From CBDCYS01 sp965226185 (GTDB lineage: Bacteria > Acidobacteriota > Terriglobia > Bryobacterales > UBA6623), in assembly GCA_965226185.1 (NCBI GenBank), contig CBDDCT010000004.1, forward strand, positions 496,001-560,000: 64,000 bases of DNA. The letters are read 5' to 3'. Both the position numbers and the translations under genes were made by a program. Below the pieces are notes generated by a model. That model ran no database searches. It was not told where the DNA came from and worked only from the letters and a program-made list of their open reading frames with translations. Below are positions 9,601-17,063 of this stretch, one piece after another; position 1 is the stretch's first letter, and each line of letters starts with the position of its first letter.

Positions 9601-10001
9601 CTGACGAGACCGTATTCGATGGCGATTCCCTCCAATCCCGCACGGGGGCTAGTGAGCGGAGGAGCGAGGCCCTTGAGCTCCACCGAGACCTCGACCGGAA
9701 TCCCGGGCAGAACTTCATAGGGCCGCAGTTGCTGGACGGCGTAGCCTTCCAAGTCAAACGTCAAGGAGTACTTGGCCGAGGGCAAGCCGGTAAAGGCAAA
9801 GCGGCCTGCTGGACCGGTATGAACGGTTAGCGGTTTCGCGCTCGAAAGATCGACGAGCGTAACCTCGACGTCTTCGAGCGGGGCCTGTTGGGGATCAACA
9901 ACCCGGCCACGGATTACACCGCTAGGGGGGGGCTGGCCGATGGCTGACGCTGCAGCGAAAAGAACGCAGACTACCCCCAGCAGGAGTGTCCTCCCGCACA
10001 T
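6684..10001 (-). CDS. TonB-dependent receptor, Oar-like, with N-terminal carboxypeptidase-regulatory-like domain
   Basis: I take ATG 10001 (MCGRTLLLGVVCVLFAAASA) as the start because it begins a clean signal peptide, which gives about 1,105 residues. The mature protein opens with a CarboxypepD_reg-like beta-sandwich (GVIRGRVVDPQQAPLEDVEV), followed by a plug and a long outer-membrane beta-barrel. It ends in FQLNVRFRF, the terminal aromatic typical of outer-membrane proteins. This receptor type is strongly expanded in Acidobacteria and is thought to import large substrates using TonB energy. It lies four bases downstream of the anti-sigma-like gene, so sigma factor, anti-sigma and receptor form a plausible cell-surface signalling operon. 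The ligand is unknown. Confidence 0.9.
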   Translation of the reverse strand: MCGRTLLLGVVCVLFAAASAIGQPPPSGVIRGRVVDPQQAPLEDVEVTLVDLSSAKPLTVHTGPAGRFAFTGLPSAKYSLTFDLEGYAVQQLRPYEVLPGIPVEVSVELKGLAPPLTSPRAGLEGIAIEYGLVREQIEAVPVLLGSEGRTPVDKLLSMVPGASPTQSLEVDPFTGRAAPVSANGSRPSAINYQLDSGSNNAQNRITGAQATTFGPMPEGIETFRVVSHTYSAQDGRNAGAVVSATTRGGGNEWHGQARGFWRPRGGNTIETFDGSSDSINGLAAGGQIGGALSKKKGLFLFLDAEAWATSRRETAISPVLTVAERAGDFSSASPRNAPRDPQTNVPFVNGLLPAELLDPLMTKYLDTFVPAANEGENLYRSDRDLDGNGEMLLGRLDWRLRNWSLNSSYFNFRNRVDEPFRDVALATPGLASRRGQRSHNAQVSFTYTPGPSFSNTVRLAGQRLASNRRQGRLDFIDTSADSFGFDFQSFGANPGTLPDVTLLGDDGAERLRIAPFLFAESSAQTSFQFRDDLAYRRGGLVLRGGVLFRRGIWPFSNTENAAGSFTFSPAAFRGTRNSVADLLLGIPASYRVTTPRSLNLRWNEFALYGESEVRPFRGMRITLGLRFESQPPAVERLDRLAAFRRTVESQSFEDTLPNLIFPGDPDGDLGVLPRSTIRTDGNHFAPRVGLAYSPTSENKLSRWIFGESGRSVFRASYGVFHDFGTFAGSSAAALFQATYPPFSTDTRFDFASLARAGSFQAPLSIVPPVNTGFIRGSLVTYPILVFDPFFDNAVAHHWAAGWQRLLPHRVFVSATYVGTRSLNLQRQRELNEFRRNPLLGFGSIRNMRLFSQYRNIRSFESSGDARYNGMHLKATRYLTRGLAFDIGYTWSSSFDNASSAFGDAFNTEPWAPSDFDRRHMLTATWLYRIGLPRDLASRMPWADDWRISGIWRLRSGLPLDVRQTEDPTFSFERVGRPDIVGTYQRLDPSEVRTFTLSDGRTVSGRFAFDPTVFQPVVPTNFDELRQGALGRNALRMHGFQQWDLRIAKSVAVSETMSAEFGVDLLNAFNNQNWAAPFSNVDDPYFGIVRSEGLQRTFQLNVRFRF

Positions 10002-10005
10002 ATAC

Positions 10006-11538
10006 CTATTGTAAGCTTTGGATCGGGGCTTGCAGGCGGGCAATGCGAGTTCTGATACGTCCGAGCAGTTCACCGCAGGATAGATTCACATCGGAAGTAT
10101 CGATGCTGGTTTCCGGGGTGCCCAGCAAAGCATGGAGAGTGGCGTCGAGTTTGAGCGCGTCGCTCAGCAGCAGTTGACTTTCGCGCCTCCAGCCGGACTC
10201 GCCTTGGACGTCTTTCTCCTCGGCCCGATAAGTCCAGAAACGCCTGGGAAGGGCTTCTGACAAGCGATCGTAGATGCGCGCTTCATGCTCTCGAATGGCC
10301 GAGGCGTGGAAGCCGACCACCTGCCGGAAAGAGCCGATATCCCTTGGCTCGAGCTGTCTGACGAGGGTCGCGTCAAAACTCATGAGTACGCCATTTAGCG
10401 CATAAACGTGGGACAAAAGACGCGACTGGCCGCGGAACACGTCGCTCACGTAGCGATCGAGTTCCGATTCAAGCGCCGCCGGCTCGGGGGCCTGGAAAGA
10501 GCGCCGCGCGGCGTCACTGAAGTGAGAAAGCAGCGACCTGCGAACCACGCCTCCACTGGCGCGGTCGCCGGCTGTTTGGCTGGCGCTGGCGAGAAGGGGT
10601 TCCGCATTGGCCGTGTCTTGCTGCCGCTCTAGCAGGGTGAAGCTGACCTGTTGCCCCCCGGCCGCCCGCTGGATTTCACGAGTGACGCGTTGGCGCACTT
10701 CGGCGTTTTCGACCGTTCCCTCAAAGGAAACAACGCCTGCCCTGGGCACGGGACGAATATCTTCTTGCCAGACGCCTGCTTTGGTGAGAATTCGGTGACC
10801 GGCCAGGACGAGGGGCGCTTCATCCGCGGTCATCGAAGCAGCTTCGGCGGGCGCGGACGCGGCCAAGGTATTTCGCGGTTCCAGCACGAGCGGCAAATCG
10901 AGCGTCCCTGGCGTGACCATCATCAGCGAAGCGGAGACGGTCAACGCCGGAGCTTGCAATGACAGCACTTGGCTCTCGGCCGGGCGGCCTGCGCGGGTCA
11001 GAGCGGCGATCTCAAATCTCGTCCGGGGAGTCGTTCTTTTGGCGGGCTGGATCACGGGAGTCGAGGGTGCAAGCGCTGGTTTTGGGGCCGCGGCGGGCGC
11101 TTGATCCTGGACCAGGGCGACTTCTCCCGGCTCCGCGACAGCGCTTTCCGGGGCGGGGACGACTGACTCGATAGCCGTTTCCTCGGCAAGCTGTACCGGC
11201 GCTGACGGCTGGGGAGCACGAAATGCCAAGTACCCGCCCAATACGGCGATAGCAAGGCCCGCTGCCACGGCGTAGGCCGGCGACCAGCGAACCGGGAAGG
11301 CGATAACCGGTTTCGCGGGATAGAGGGCTGACCGCAAGCGTTCCCACGAAGCCGCCCGCAATTCGGGGGCCTCGGCAGGCGCCGATGCGCGCAGATCCCG
11401 CTCTACCTCGTAAAGCCAGGACTGCAATTCAGCCATTGACTCTTGGCACGCGGCGCAGCGGTCGATGTGAGCGCTCGATTCGCCCTTCAACTCGCCGTCA
11501 ACGTGCTTGAGCAGTTTTTCTGTGGTCAGGTGTGGCAA
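10006..11538 (-). CDS. Anti-sigma-factor-like membrane protein with zf-HC2-type N-terminus
   Basis: 510 residues from a TTG start that overlaps the sigma factor gene by 41 bases, implying translational coupling. The N-terminus has the zinc-binding anti-sigma (ZAS) pattern HIDRCAACQ preceded by a His at LLKHVDGEL. A single membrane segment follows at about residues 85-110 (AYAVAAGLAIAVLGGYLAF). The large C-terminal part is Pro/Ala-rich and then apparently alpha-helical; I recognise no domain there. By family, it would hold the ECF factor inactive at the membrane and release it on a signal, perhaps relayed by the downstream TonB receptor. That connection is inferred from gene order only. Confidence 0.75.
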   Translation of the reverse strand: MPHLTTEKLLKHVDGELKGESSAHIDRCAACQESMAELQSWLYEVERDLRASAPAEAPELRAASWERLRSALYPAKPVIAFPVRWSPAYAVAAGLAIAVLGGYLAFRAPQPSAPVQLAEETAIESVVPAPESAVAEPGEVALVQDQAPAAAPKPALAPSTPVIQPAKRTTPRTRFEIAALTRAGRPAESQVLSLQAPALTVSASLMMVTPGTLDLPLVLEPRNTLAASAPAEAASMTADEAPLVLAGHRILTKAGVWQEDIRPVPRAGVVSFEGTVENAEVRQRVTREIQRAAGGQQVSFTLLERQQDTANAEPLLASASQTAGDRASGGVVRRSLLSHFSDAARRSFQAPEPAALESELDRYVSDVFRGQSRLLSHVYALNGVLMSFDATLVRQLEPRDIGSFRQVVGFHASAIREHEARIYDRLSEALPRRFWTYRAEEKDVQGESGWRRESQLLLSDALKLDATLHALLGTPETSIDTSDVNLSCGELLGRIRTRIARLQAPIQSLQ

Positions 11539-12061
11539 CCTTTTTATTTTTCCCTCTACCAGGTCTCAACTTGGCCAGCGCCCGAGAAACGTAGCTGACA
11601 ACCGTGGAGATCGACAAATCCAAGACTTCGCCGATTTCCCGAAACTTCAACCCTTCCGTTCGCAGCCGCAGGCAATCCAATTCCATCGGACTGAGACGAT
11701 CCCAAGGCAGCTTTGAAACCTCTACGCCGACGTTGAGCCCATTGGTTTCCACAACCAAATGGCTTTCCAGCGCGATCCAGCCTTGCTCGTCCAGCAGATC
11801 CGGTTTTCGCTTCCTCCCATAATCAACCAGCAAGTTGTGTGCCACTCGAAACAGCCAAGCCCGCGGTTGAGTAATTTCTTCGTTGCGGCTGCGCGCCTGG
11901 TAATAGCGCACAAATGTCTCTTGGGCAATGTCTTCCGCTTCTGATCGATCGTCTAAATGGTAACGGAGATACCGAACGAGGCTGTCTCGGCTTTCACCGA
12001 ACAACTGCTCGGTTTCAGACGCGGCGGAACTGGGCTTCCCAGAAGCTCGCAAGAGGCGCAC
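11498..12061 (-). CDS. ECF-type RNA polymerase sigma factor
   Basis: 187 residues from a GTG start. Region 2 is clear: FGESRDSLVRYLRYHLDDRSEAEDIAQETF followed by AWLFRVAHNLLVDYGRKRK, quoted here in two parts of the conserved block. Region 4 carries the helix-turn-helix LSPMELDCLRLRTEGL / FREIGEVLDLSISTV. It heads the operon with the anti-sigma-like protein and TonB receptor. The basic tail (RPGRGKNKKVATPDHRK) is unconserved and encoded in the overlap with the next gene. Target promoters cannot be read here. I saw no convincing autoregulated promoter upstream. Confidence 0.88.
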   Translation of the reverse strand: MRLLRASGKPSSAASETEQLFGESRDSLVRYLRYHLDDRSEAEDIAQETFVRYYQARSRNEEITQPRAWLFRVAHNLLVDYGRKRKPDLLDEQGWIALESHLVVETNGLNVGVEVSKLPWDRLSPMELDCLRLRTEGLKFREIGEVLDLSISTVVSYVSRALAKLRPGRGKNKKVATPDHRKTAQAR

Positions 12062-12291
12062 CCCGACGCCGCCTGAGTAGTTAAGACGAACCAGACGGCG
12101 TTTCTTACGGCAAGGTACTACTATTTACATTCTGAGTGCGGCGGGAGGGGATGTCAATGGAAGCCCGGTTACATCTTGTCAGGGAGGGGTTAGCCGCTTC
12201 GGCGCGCCTCATCCACCCGCGGCCACGCTCCCGGATTTGGTTGCCGCTCGTCCGCGTTAGGGATCAACACTCGAATGGCAAGGAATTCGCG

Positions 12292-13221
12292 CTAGGCCTC
12301 TTTCCGTTTGTAGCTCTCCAATTCGGGCCCGAATGGCCCCTTGCCAGTGCGAGTGAGCAATTGACGCACCTCTTGATCGTTGAAGGGCTTGAGGTTCTTG
12401 ACGATGCCGACATTTTGCTCCAACTGCTCGACCGTTTCGACTCCCGAGACGATTGTGTCGGGCTGGCGGCTCATGGCGAAACGCAGGCATTCCTCGATCG
12501 TAGCAACCTTATTATTCAGAATCGCGCCGATGGCGTTGGTCTTCATGGCGATCTTGCCGAGCCCCTTGGCATCGACCTTCGGCAAGACGTTCTCGACGAA
12601 ACTCAGGTAGTGCGGGTCGATCAAGTTGACCGGGTGCTGCACCGTCTCCCAGCCGTCATAGCCGTTGAGCAGCGCCAGATGGACCTCGGGGTCGTGGTGT
12701 CCTGTGAAGCCGATGTGGCGGACTTTGCCCTGCTCCTTGGCCTTGACGAAGGCTTCGAGCGAGCCGCCGGGACCGAATATTTGCTCGACCTCGTCCATTC
12801 GCGAGACTTCATGACACTGCCATAAATCAAGGTAGTCGGTCTTCATGCGGCGCAGGGTCTCCTCGAGCTGCCGCATGGCGCTTTTGGCATCGCGCTTTTC
12901 CGCCTTGCTCATAAGCAGGACTTTCTTGCGGAGTCCGCCCTCAAGCGCCAAGCCGTAGAATTTGTCGCTTTTGCCTTTGTGGTACTTGTGCGCGCTGTCG
13001 AGAAAATTGACGCCCAGTTCGATCGCCCGGTGGATGATTTTCACGGCGTTCTCGGGACCCTTTACCGCCATGTGAAATCCGCCGAGGCAAAAGTGCGAGA
13101 CTTCGAGCCCGCTCTTGCCGAGGGTGCGCATCGGCATCGGTCCGTGGGCGGATAGCGGTATGGCAGCGCCGCCGGCAACGGCTCCGGCGACGGTGCTCTT
13201 GAGAAATTCACGGCGCTTCAT
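12292..13221 (-). CDS. Aldo/keto reductase with Tat signal
   Basis: I chose ATG 13221 because AGGAGG lies eight bases before it. The N-terminus MKRREFLKSTVAGAVAGGAA is a twin-arginine signal, so the enzyme is exported folded with its NADP cofactor. The (alpha/beta)8 aldo/keto reductase fold shows NFLDSAHKY (Asp and Tyr), LLMSKAEKRD (Lys) and LWQCHEVSR (His) as the catalytic tetrad. The C-terminus holds SGVETVEQLEQNV as the cofactor-binding end. About 309 residues, normal for the family. Tat-exported members are common in Acidobacteria and Planctomycetes; the substrate is unknown. It is monocistronic on the minus strand. Confidence 0.88.
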   Translation of the reverse strand: MKRREFLKSTVAGAVAGGAAIPLSAHGPMPMRTLGKSGLEVSHFCLGGFHMAVKGPENAVKIIHRAIELGVNFLDSAHKYHKGKSDKFYGLALEGGLRKKVLLMSKAEKRDAKSAMRQLEETLRRMKTDYLDLWQCHEVSRMDEVEQIFGPGGSLEAFVKAKEQGKVRHIGFTGHHDPEVHLALLNGYDGWETVQHPVNLIDPHYLSFVENVLPKVDAKGLGKIAMKTNAIGAILNNKVATIEECLRFAMSRQPDTIVSGVETVEQLEQNVGIVKNLKPFNDQEVRQLLTRTGKGPFGPELESYKRKEA

Positions 13222-13348
13222 GGTTCGGCCTCCTGGGAATTGCGGCTGGCGACTTTCAAAGAATAGCATCATTGCCGCTGGAATGCGGCGCCAGACATAA
13301 ATGGCAAAATCCTGCCATTAAATCTGTCATAATGACGTGACAGGCACA

Positions 13349-13603
13349 ATGAAGAATCTGCACGTACCCCTCCCGGAAGAACTTCACATGGGACTTCGCG
13401 CTGAATCGAAGCGTGTCCGGCGTCCGGCGACCGTCCTGGCTCGTCAGGCCATTGAATCTTGGCTCAAAGAACAGCGGAAGCGGACCATTCACGAGGAAAT
13501 TGCCGCTTTCGCCGAGCAACATGCCGATTCCAATTTGGATCTGGATTCCGGTCTGGAAGAAACATCTCTGGAACACTTGACGAAAACGGAGCCGAAGCGT
13601 TGA
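13349..13603 (+). CDS. Antitoxin of a MazEF/PemIK-type module (ribbon-helix-helix-like)
   Basis: 84 residues from ATG 13349. The first third (KNLHVPLPEELHMGLRAESK, then RRPATVLARQAIESWL) has the beta-strand plus two-helix pattern of a ribbon-helix-helix DNA-binding antitoxin. The acidic C-terminal tail is the likely toxin-binding part. Its stop codon overlaps the start of the toxin gene (TTGA), the usual arrangement for co-translated antitoxin and toxin. It probably represses its own promoter, as family members do. I saw no clear operator. Its DNA-binding fold differs from the antitoxin of the second mazEF module at 47.3 kb. Confidence 0.7.
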   Translation: MKNLHVPLPEELHMGLRAESKRVRRPATVLARQAIESWLKEQRKRTIHEEIAAFAEQHADSNLDLDSGLEETSLEHLTKTEPKR

Positions 13604-13944
13604 AACGGGGTGACATCTACTGGGCCGATCTGCGTCCGCGCTCGGGATCGGAGCAAACGGGACGCCGCCCCGTCATCGTCGTCTCGCACGACGCGTTTAA
13701 CCAGACAGCGGGCTGGCGGTCGATCATCGTCATTCCAGTGTCTACCTCCGCGCGTCAGGCAGCCCGAGGCCCTACCGTAGTTGAGCTCCCCGGCGGTCAT
13801 GCCTTAACCAAGCAGAGCGTGGCCGTGTGTCATCAAGTCACAACGATCGACCGGTCGAAATTGTCGAAACGTGCCGGGGCCTTGCCGGCTCCTGCCTTGG
13901 AAGCAGTCGAGCAAGCTCTCAAAGCGGCGATGGACTTGAACTGA
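13600..13944 (+). CDS. MazF/PemK-family endoribonuclease toxin
   Basis: The reading frame extends further upstream, but the match to the family begins at TTG 13600 (LKRGDIYWADLRP), which overlaps the antitoxin stop by two bases. This gives 114 residues, the usual size. Family features are RGDIYWADL, then RRPVIVVSHDAFN, and the IPVSTS strand. Such toxins cut mRNA at short motifs when the antitoxin is degraded. No lesion is visible, so the module may be functional. Confidence 0.85.
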   Translation: MKRGDIYWADLRPRSGSEQTGRRPVIVVSHDAFNQTAGWRSIIVIPVSTSARQAARGPTVVELPGGHALTKQSVAVCHQVTTIDRSKLSKRAGALPAPALEAVEQALKAAMDLN

Positions 13945-14137
13945 CGCGTGAGTTGCGCCTCGTTGTGGCCAAAGGCCCTCAGCCGTTCACGTAGTTTTAA
14001 ATTTCGACCTTTCTGGCAGCAGGTGAACGGATTTAAGAGCGCGGGTGTCTCAAAACAGTTTCGCCGGGAAACGCGAACCCTTGCGGGCGGATTGGCGTCA
14101 TGCGCTCAATGAAGTCAGCGTTGTATCATTCAAGGCA

Positions 14138-16915
14138 GTGATCGGCCAGAACATCTCGCACTACCGGGTCGTCGCCAAGGCCGGCGAAGGGGGGATGGGT
14201 GTTGTTTACAAGGCCGAGGACACCAAACTCGGGCGCACCGTGGCGCTGAAGTTTCTGGCGCCTCACCTGCTCAAGGATGAGGAGAGCCGCAAACGCTTCG
14301 AGCGGGAAGCGAAAGCGGCCGCCGCGCTCAACCATCCCAACATTTGCACGATCCATGAGATTGACGAGGTGGATGGGCGCACCTTCCTTGCCTTGGAGTT
14401 CGTCGAGGGCGACAGCCTGGAGAAGAAGATCGAAGCCCATCCGCTCGCTTTCAAAGAGGCTCTCGACATCGGACGCCAAATCGCCGACGGTCTCAACGCG
14501 GCGCACCAGAAGAAGATCGTTCACCGCGACATCAAACCGGGCAATCTGCTGATCACTCCTGAAGGGCGCGTGAAGATCCTGGACTTCGGCCTGGCGCTGC
14601 TGACGGAAGACTCAAGGCTGACCCAGCTCGACACGACCCTGGGCACGGTGGCCTACATGTCGCCCGAGCAGGCGCAGGGGGCGAAAGTCGACCACCGCGC
14701 CGACATTTGGGCGCTGGGTTGCGTGCTCTACGAAATGGTTTGCGGGCAGCGGCCGTTTCAGGGTGTCTACGACAAGGCGCTGCTGTATGAGATTGTTCAC
14801 GAGGAGCCGGAGCCGCTGACGGGCTTGCGTACCGGCGTGCCCGTGGAGCTGGAGTTCATGATAGGCAAATGCCTGGCCAAGGACGCCGCACAGCGCTATC
14901 AGAACACTGCGGACATCATCGTTGACCTGAGCAACTTGGCCGAGAAATTGAAGTCCGGCCGATCGACGATCCTCAGGACTGCCGCCGGCGCAGGGGACGA
15001 AGTAGGGACCGGCAATCCTGCCGGTCCATCGCCGCGAAGCGGCGACGGACAAGCTGAGAGCTTGACCCTGCCACGAGCATCCGGCGTTGAGCTGACCCCG
15101 CCCGGAGTGGCTGTCCCCGGATGGAAGCCACGACTCCCCTGGGCCTTGTTCGCCGTTGCGACCACTGCTCTGCTGGCGCTCGCGTTCGTCCATTTCCGCC
15201 AGCCCCTTCCCAAAGCGCCCCTGCGCCGATTCGCCTTCACGCCGGAGTCGCTTTACGGGACGACAACCGGCCGCCGCCTGGACGTGTTCGGAAGGTACAA
15301 CGGGCGAGCTGCGATCTCTCCCAATGGCAGGCACATTGTCTATGTTGCAGGCGGGGAGGAAACGAAGCTCTGGGTCCGCGATCTCGATCGTGCGGAACCC
15401 CGAGAGCTGGCGGGCACCGAGGACGCAGTGCGCCCGTTCTGGTCACCCGACAGCCAGTTCATCGCGTTTGGCGCGAATCGGGAGCTCAAGAAAATCTCCG
15501 CTCAAGGCGGGCCGGCGATCACTCTCTGCGCGCTTCCCGAAGGTGATTTGAGAGGAGGTGGTGGATGGAGCCCCGAGGGCGATTTCATTGCCTTCGGCTC
15601 GGGAGGTCCCTCAAGGATCTATGAGGTCCCTGCCCGCGGAGGAGAGCCCAGGCTCTTGTTCGAGCCGGAGGAAACGGAAAAGGGCCGTGGCCACGACGAT
15701 CCGCATTTCTTGCCCTCACAAGCCGCGGCCCGAAGCATCATTTTCGATGTGGGCGGCCCTAGTGACCGGGACATCGCTGTCAAGAACCTGGAAACGGGTG
15801 AGTGGGAAGTGCTGGTCGAGGGAGCTTATCCGGTCTATTCCGCAAGCGGACACATTGTGTACCAGACCAATCGTTACCAGAGCGGTCTGTGGGCCCTGCC
15901 CTTTTCGATCGAGACGTTAAAGCCCACCGGGGAAGCCTTTCCCATTGGAGAAAACGTGAGCGGGCCGAGCGTGGGGGCCGACGGTACGCTGATTTATCTC
16001 GACTTTTTGGATTTGGGAGAGCAGCAATTGGTGTGGCGAGACCGAGGCGGGAAGAAGCTGGGGGTGATCGGCCAGCCACAGGAGACCATCCTCGATCCCA
16101 CCTTATCTCCCGATGGCGGCCGCGTGGCGGTCTGGAGTTCCGTGGACGGCAACGACGACATTTGGGTGCATGAGGTCGGCCGCCCGCTGAAGAGACGCTT
16201 GATATTTAATGCGGCGGTGCAGAGCAACTCCATCTGGTCGCCCTCGGGAAAAGAGATCACCTTCCAATCCTGGCATCAGGGGAAGGGGGACATTTACAGC
16301 CGGCCGGCGGATGGCACGGGCGAGCCTGAATTGCTGGCAGGCACGGATTTGCCGGAGCTTCCCAACGACTGGTCTCCCGATGGGAAGTATCTGCTCTACC
16401 GTGTCGATGATCTGGAGAACGGATGGGACCTTTGGTATCTCAAGCGGAAAGAAGATGGCAGCGGCTTTGATTCGGTCCCGTTCATACAAACCTCCTTCAA
16501 CGAGGGTGCAGCGAAGTTTTCGGCGCAAGGGCGTTTTGTGGCTTATGTATCGAATCAGTCGGGCCAGGACCAAGTCTATGTGACGCCGTTTCCCGAGGGT
16601 GAAGGTGAATGGCAGGTTTCGACCCAAGGGGGCGTACAGCCGCGCTGGAGCAGAGACCGCAAAGAGCTGTTCTACGTGGAGGCGGACACGCTGATGGCCG
16701 TCGAGGTCAGCACGAGGCCCAGTTTCACGACCGCTGCAACGACCCGCTTGTTCCAGCACCCCGATTTGCGCGCGACAGCGGAGTACCGCTACGACGTGTC
16801 GCCCGACGGGCAGCGGTTTGTTTTGGTGGAAACGGTGGAAAGCGAGGAAGCCAAGACGCCTTCGATTCACGTTGTCCAGAACTGGTTCGCCGAATTCCGC
16901 GACCGGCAAAACTAA
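14138..16915 (+). CDS. Membrane-bound Ser/Thr protein kinase with PD40/TolB-like beta-propeller sensor
   Basis: The reading frame runs from GTG 14045, but GTG 14138 gives the start typical of this Acidobacterial family (VIGQNISHYRV), about 925 residues. The kinase domain shows GEGGMGVVYKA (Gly loop), VALKFL (catalytic Lys), VHRDIKPGNLL, LDFGLAL and YMSPEQAQ. A proline/glycine-rich linker precedes one membrane helix (LPWALFAVATTALLALAFVHF, residue ~330). Outside are repeated PD40 blades (AISPNGRHIVYVA, PFWSPDSQFIAFG, DPTLSPDGGRVAVWS, NDWSPDGKYLLYR). It would sense a periplasmic cue and phosphorylate cytoplasmic targets. The linker contains a REP-like palindrome in frame at 15002-15046. Confidence 0.92.
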   Translation: MIGQNISHYRVVAKAGEGGMGVVYKAEDTKLGRTVALKFLAPHLLKDEESRKRFEREAKAAAALNHPNICTIHEIDEVDGRTFLALEFVEGDSLEKKIEAHPLAFKEALDIGRQIADGLNAAHQKKIVHRDIKPGNLLITPEGRVKILDFGLALLTEDSRLTQLDTTLGTVAYMSPEQAQGAKVDHRADIWALGCVLYEMVCGQRPFQGVYDKALLYEIVHEEPEPLTGLRTGVPVELEFMIGKCLAKDAAQRYQNTADIIVDLSNLAEKLKSGRSTILRTAAGAGDEVGTGNPAGPSPRSGDGQAESLTLPRASGVELTPPGVAVPGWKPRLPWALFAVATTALLALAFVHFRQPLPKAPLRRFAFTPESLYGTTTGRRLDVFGRYNGRAAISPNGRHIVYVAGGEETKLWVRDLDRAEPRELAGTEDAVRPFWSPDSQFIAFGANRELKKISAQGGPAITLCALPEGDLRGGGGWSPEGDFIAFGSGGPSRIYEVPARGGEPRLLFEPEETEKGRGHDDPHFLPSQAAARSIIFDVGGPSDRDIAVKNLETGEWEVLVEGAYPVYSASGHIVYQTNRYQSGLWALPFSIETLKPTGEAFPIGENVSGPSVGADGTLIYLDFLDLGEQQLVWRDRGGKKLGVIGQPQETILDPTLSPDGGRVAVWSSVDGNDDIWVHEVGRPLKRRLIFNAAVQSNSIWSPSGKEITFQSWHQGKGDIYSRPADGTGEPELLAGTDLPELPNDWSPDGKYLLYRVDDLENGWDLWYLKRKEDGSGFDSVPFIQTSFNEGAAKFSAQGRFVAYVSNQSGQDQVYVTPFPEGEGEWQVSTQGGVQPRWSRDRKELFYVEADTLMAVEVSTRPSFTTAATTRLFQHPDLRATAEYRYDVSPDGQRFVLVETVESEEAKTPSIHVVQNWFAEFRDRQN
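15002..15046 (+). repeat. REP-like palindrome inside the kinase coding sequence
   Basis: Two hairpins in tandem: GGACCGGC...GCCGGTCC around ATCCT, then TCGCCGC-GAA-GCGGCGA. The 45-bp stretch aligns with the left arm of the 174-bp element at 18869-18911, sharing GTAGSGACCGGC, GCCGGTCC and CGCGAAGCGGCGAC. In the kinase frame it encodes the flexible linker VGTGNPAGPSPRSGD between kinase domain and membrane helix, with no frameshift. Confidence 0.7.
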
Positions 16916-16935
16916 GCGATGTCTGTCGCCCCGAC

Positions 16936-16982
16936 GTGGCGTACGCATTCTTGCGTGCCGTGTCGCCATTCTTGGCGACATA
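16936..16982 (+). repeat. Two-hairpin REP-like element, copy 1
   Basis: Scaffold GTGGCGTACGC...GCGTGCCGTGTCG...CGACATA. Hairpin 1 is ACGCA-TTCT-TGCGT, hairpin 2 TGTCGCCA-TTCT-TGGCGACA. It lies between the kinase stop and the phoD start. The same scaffold recurs inverted at 19041-19087 and at 57714-57761. It could act as a terminator for the kinase gene, but there is no T-run after it. Confidence 0.75.
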
Positions 16983-17063
16983 GGGTTGACACTCCTGTCT
17001 TGCGGATTTCCGCTACACTTGGGCGATCTGACCAGCATCACTTAGCAGTGCTCGGAGGGAGAA

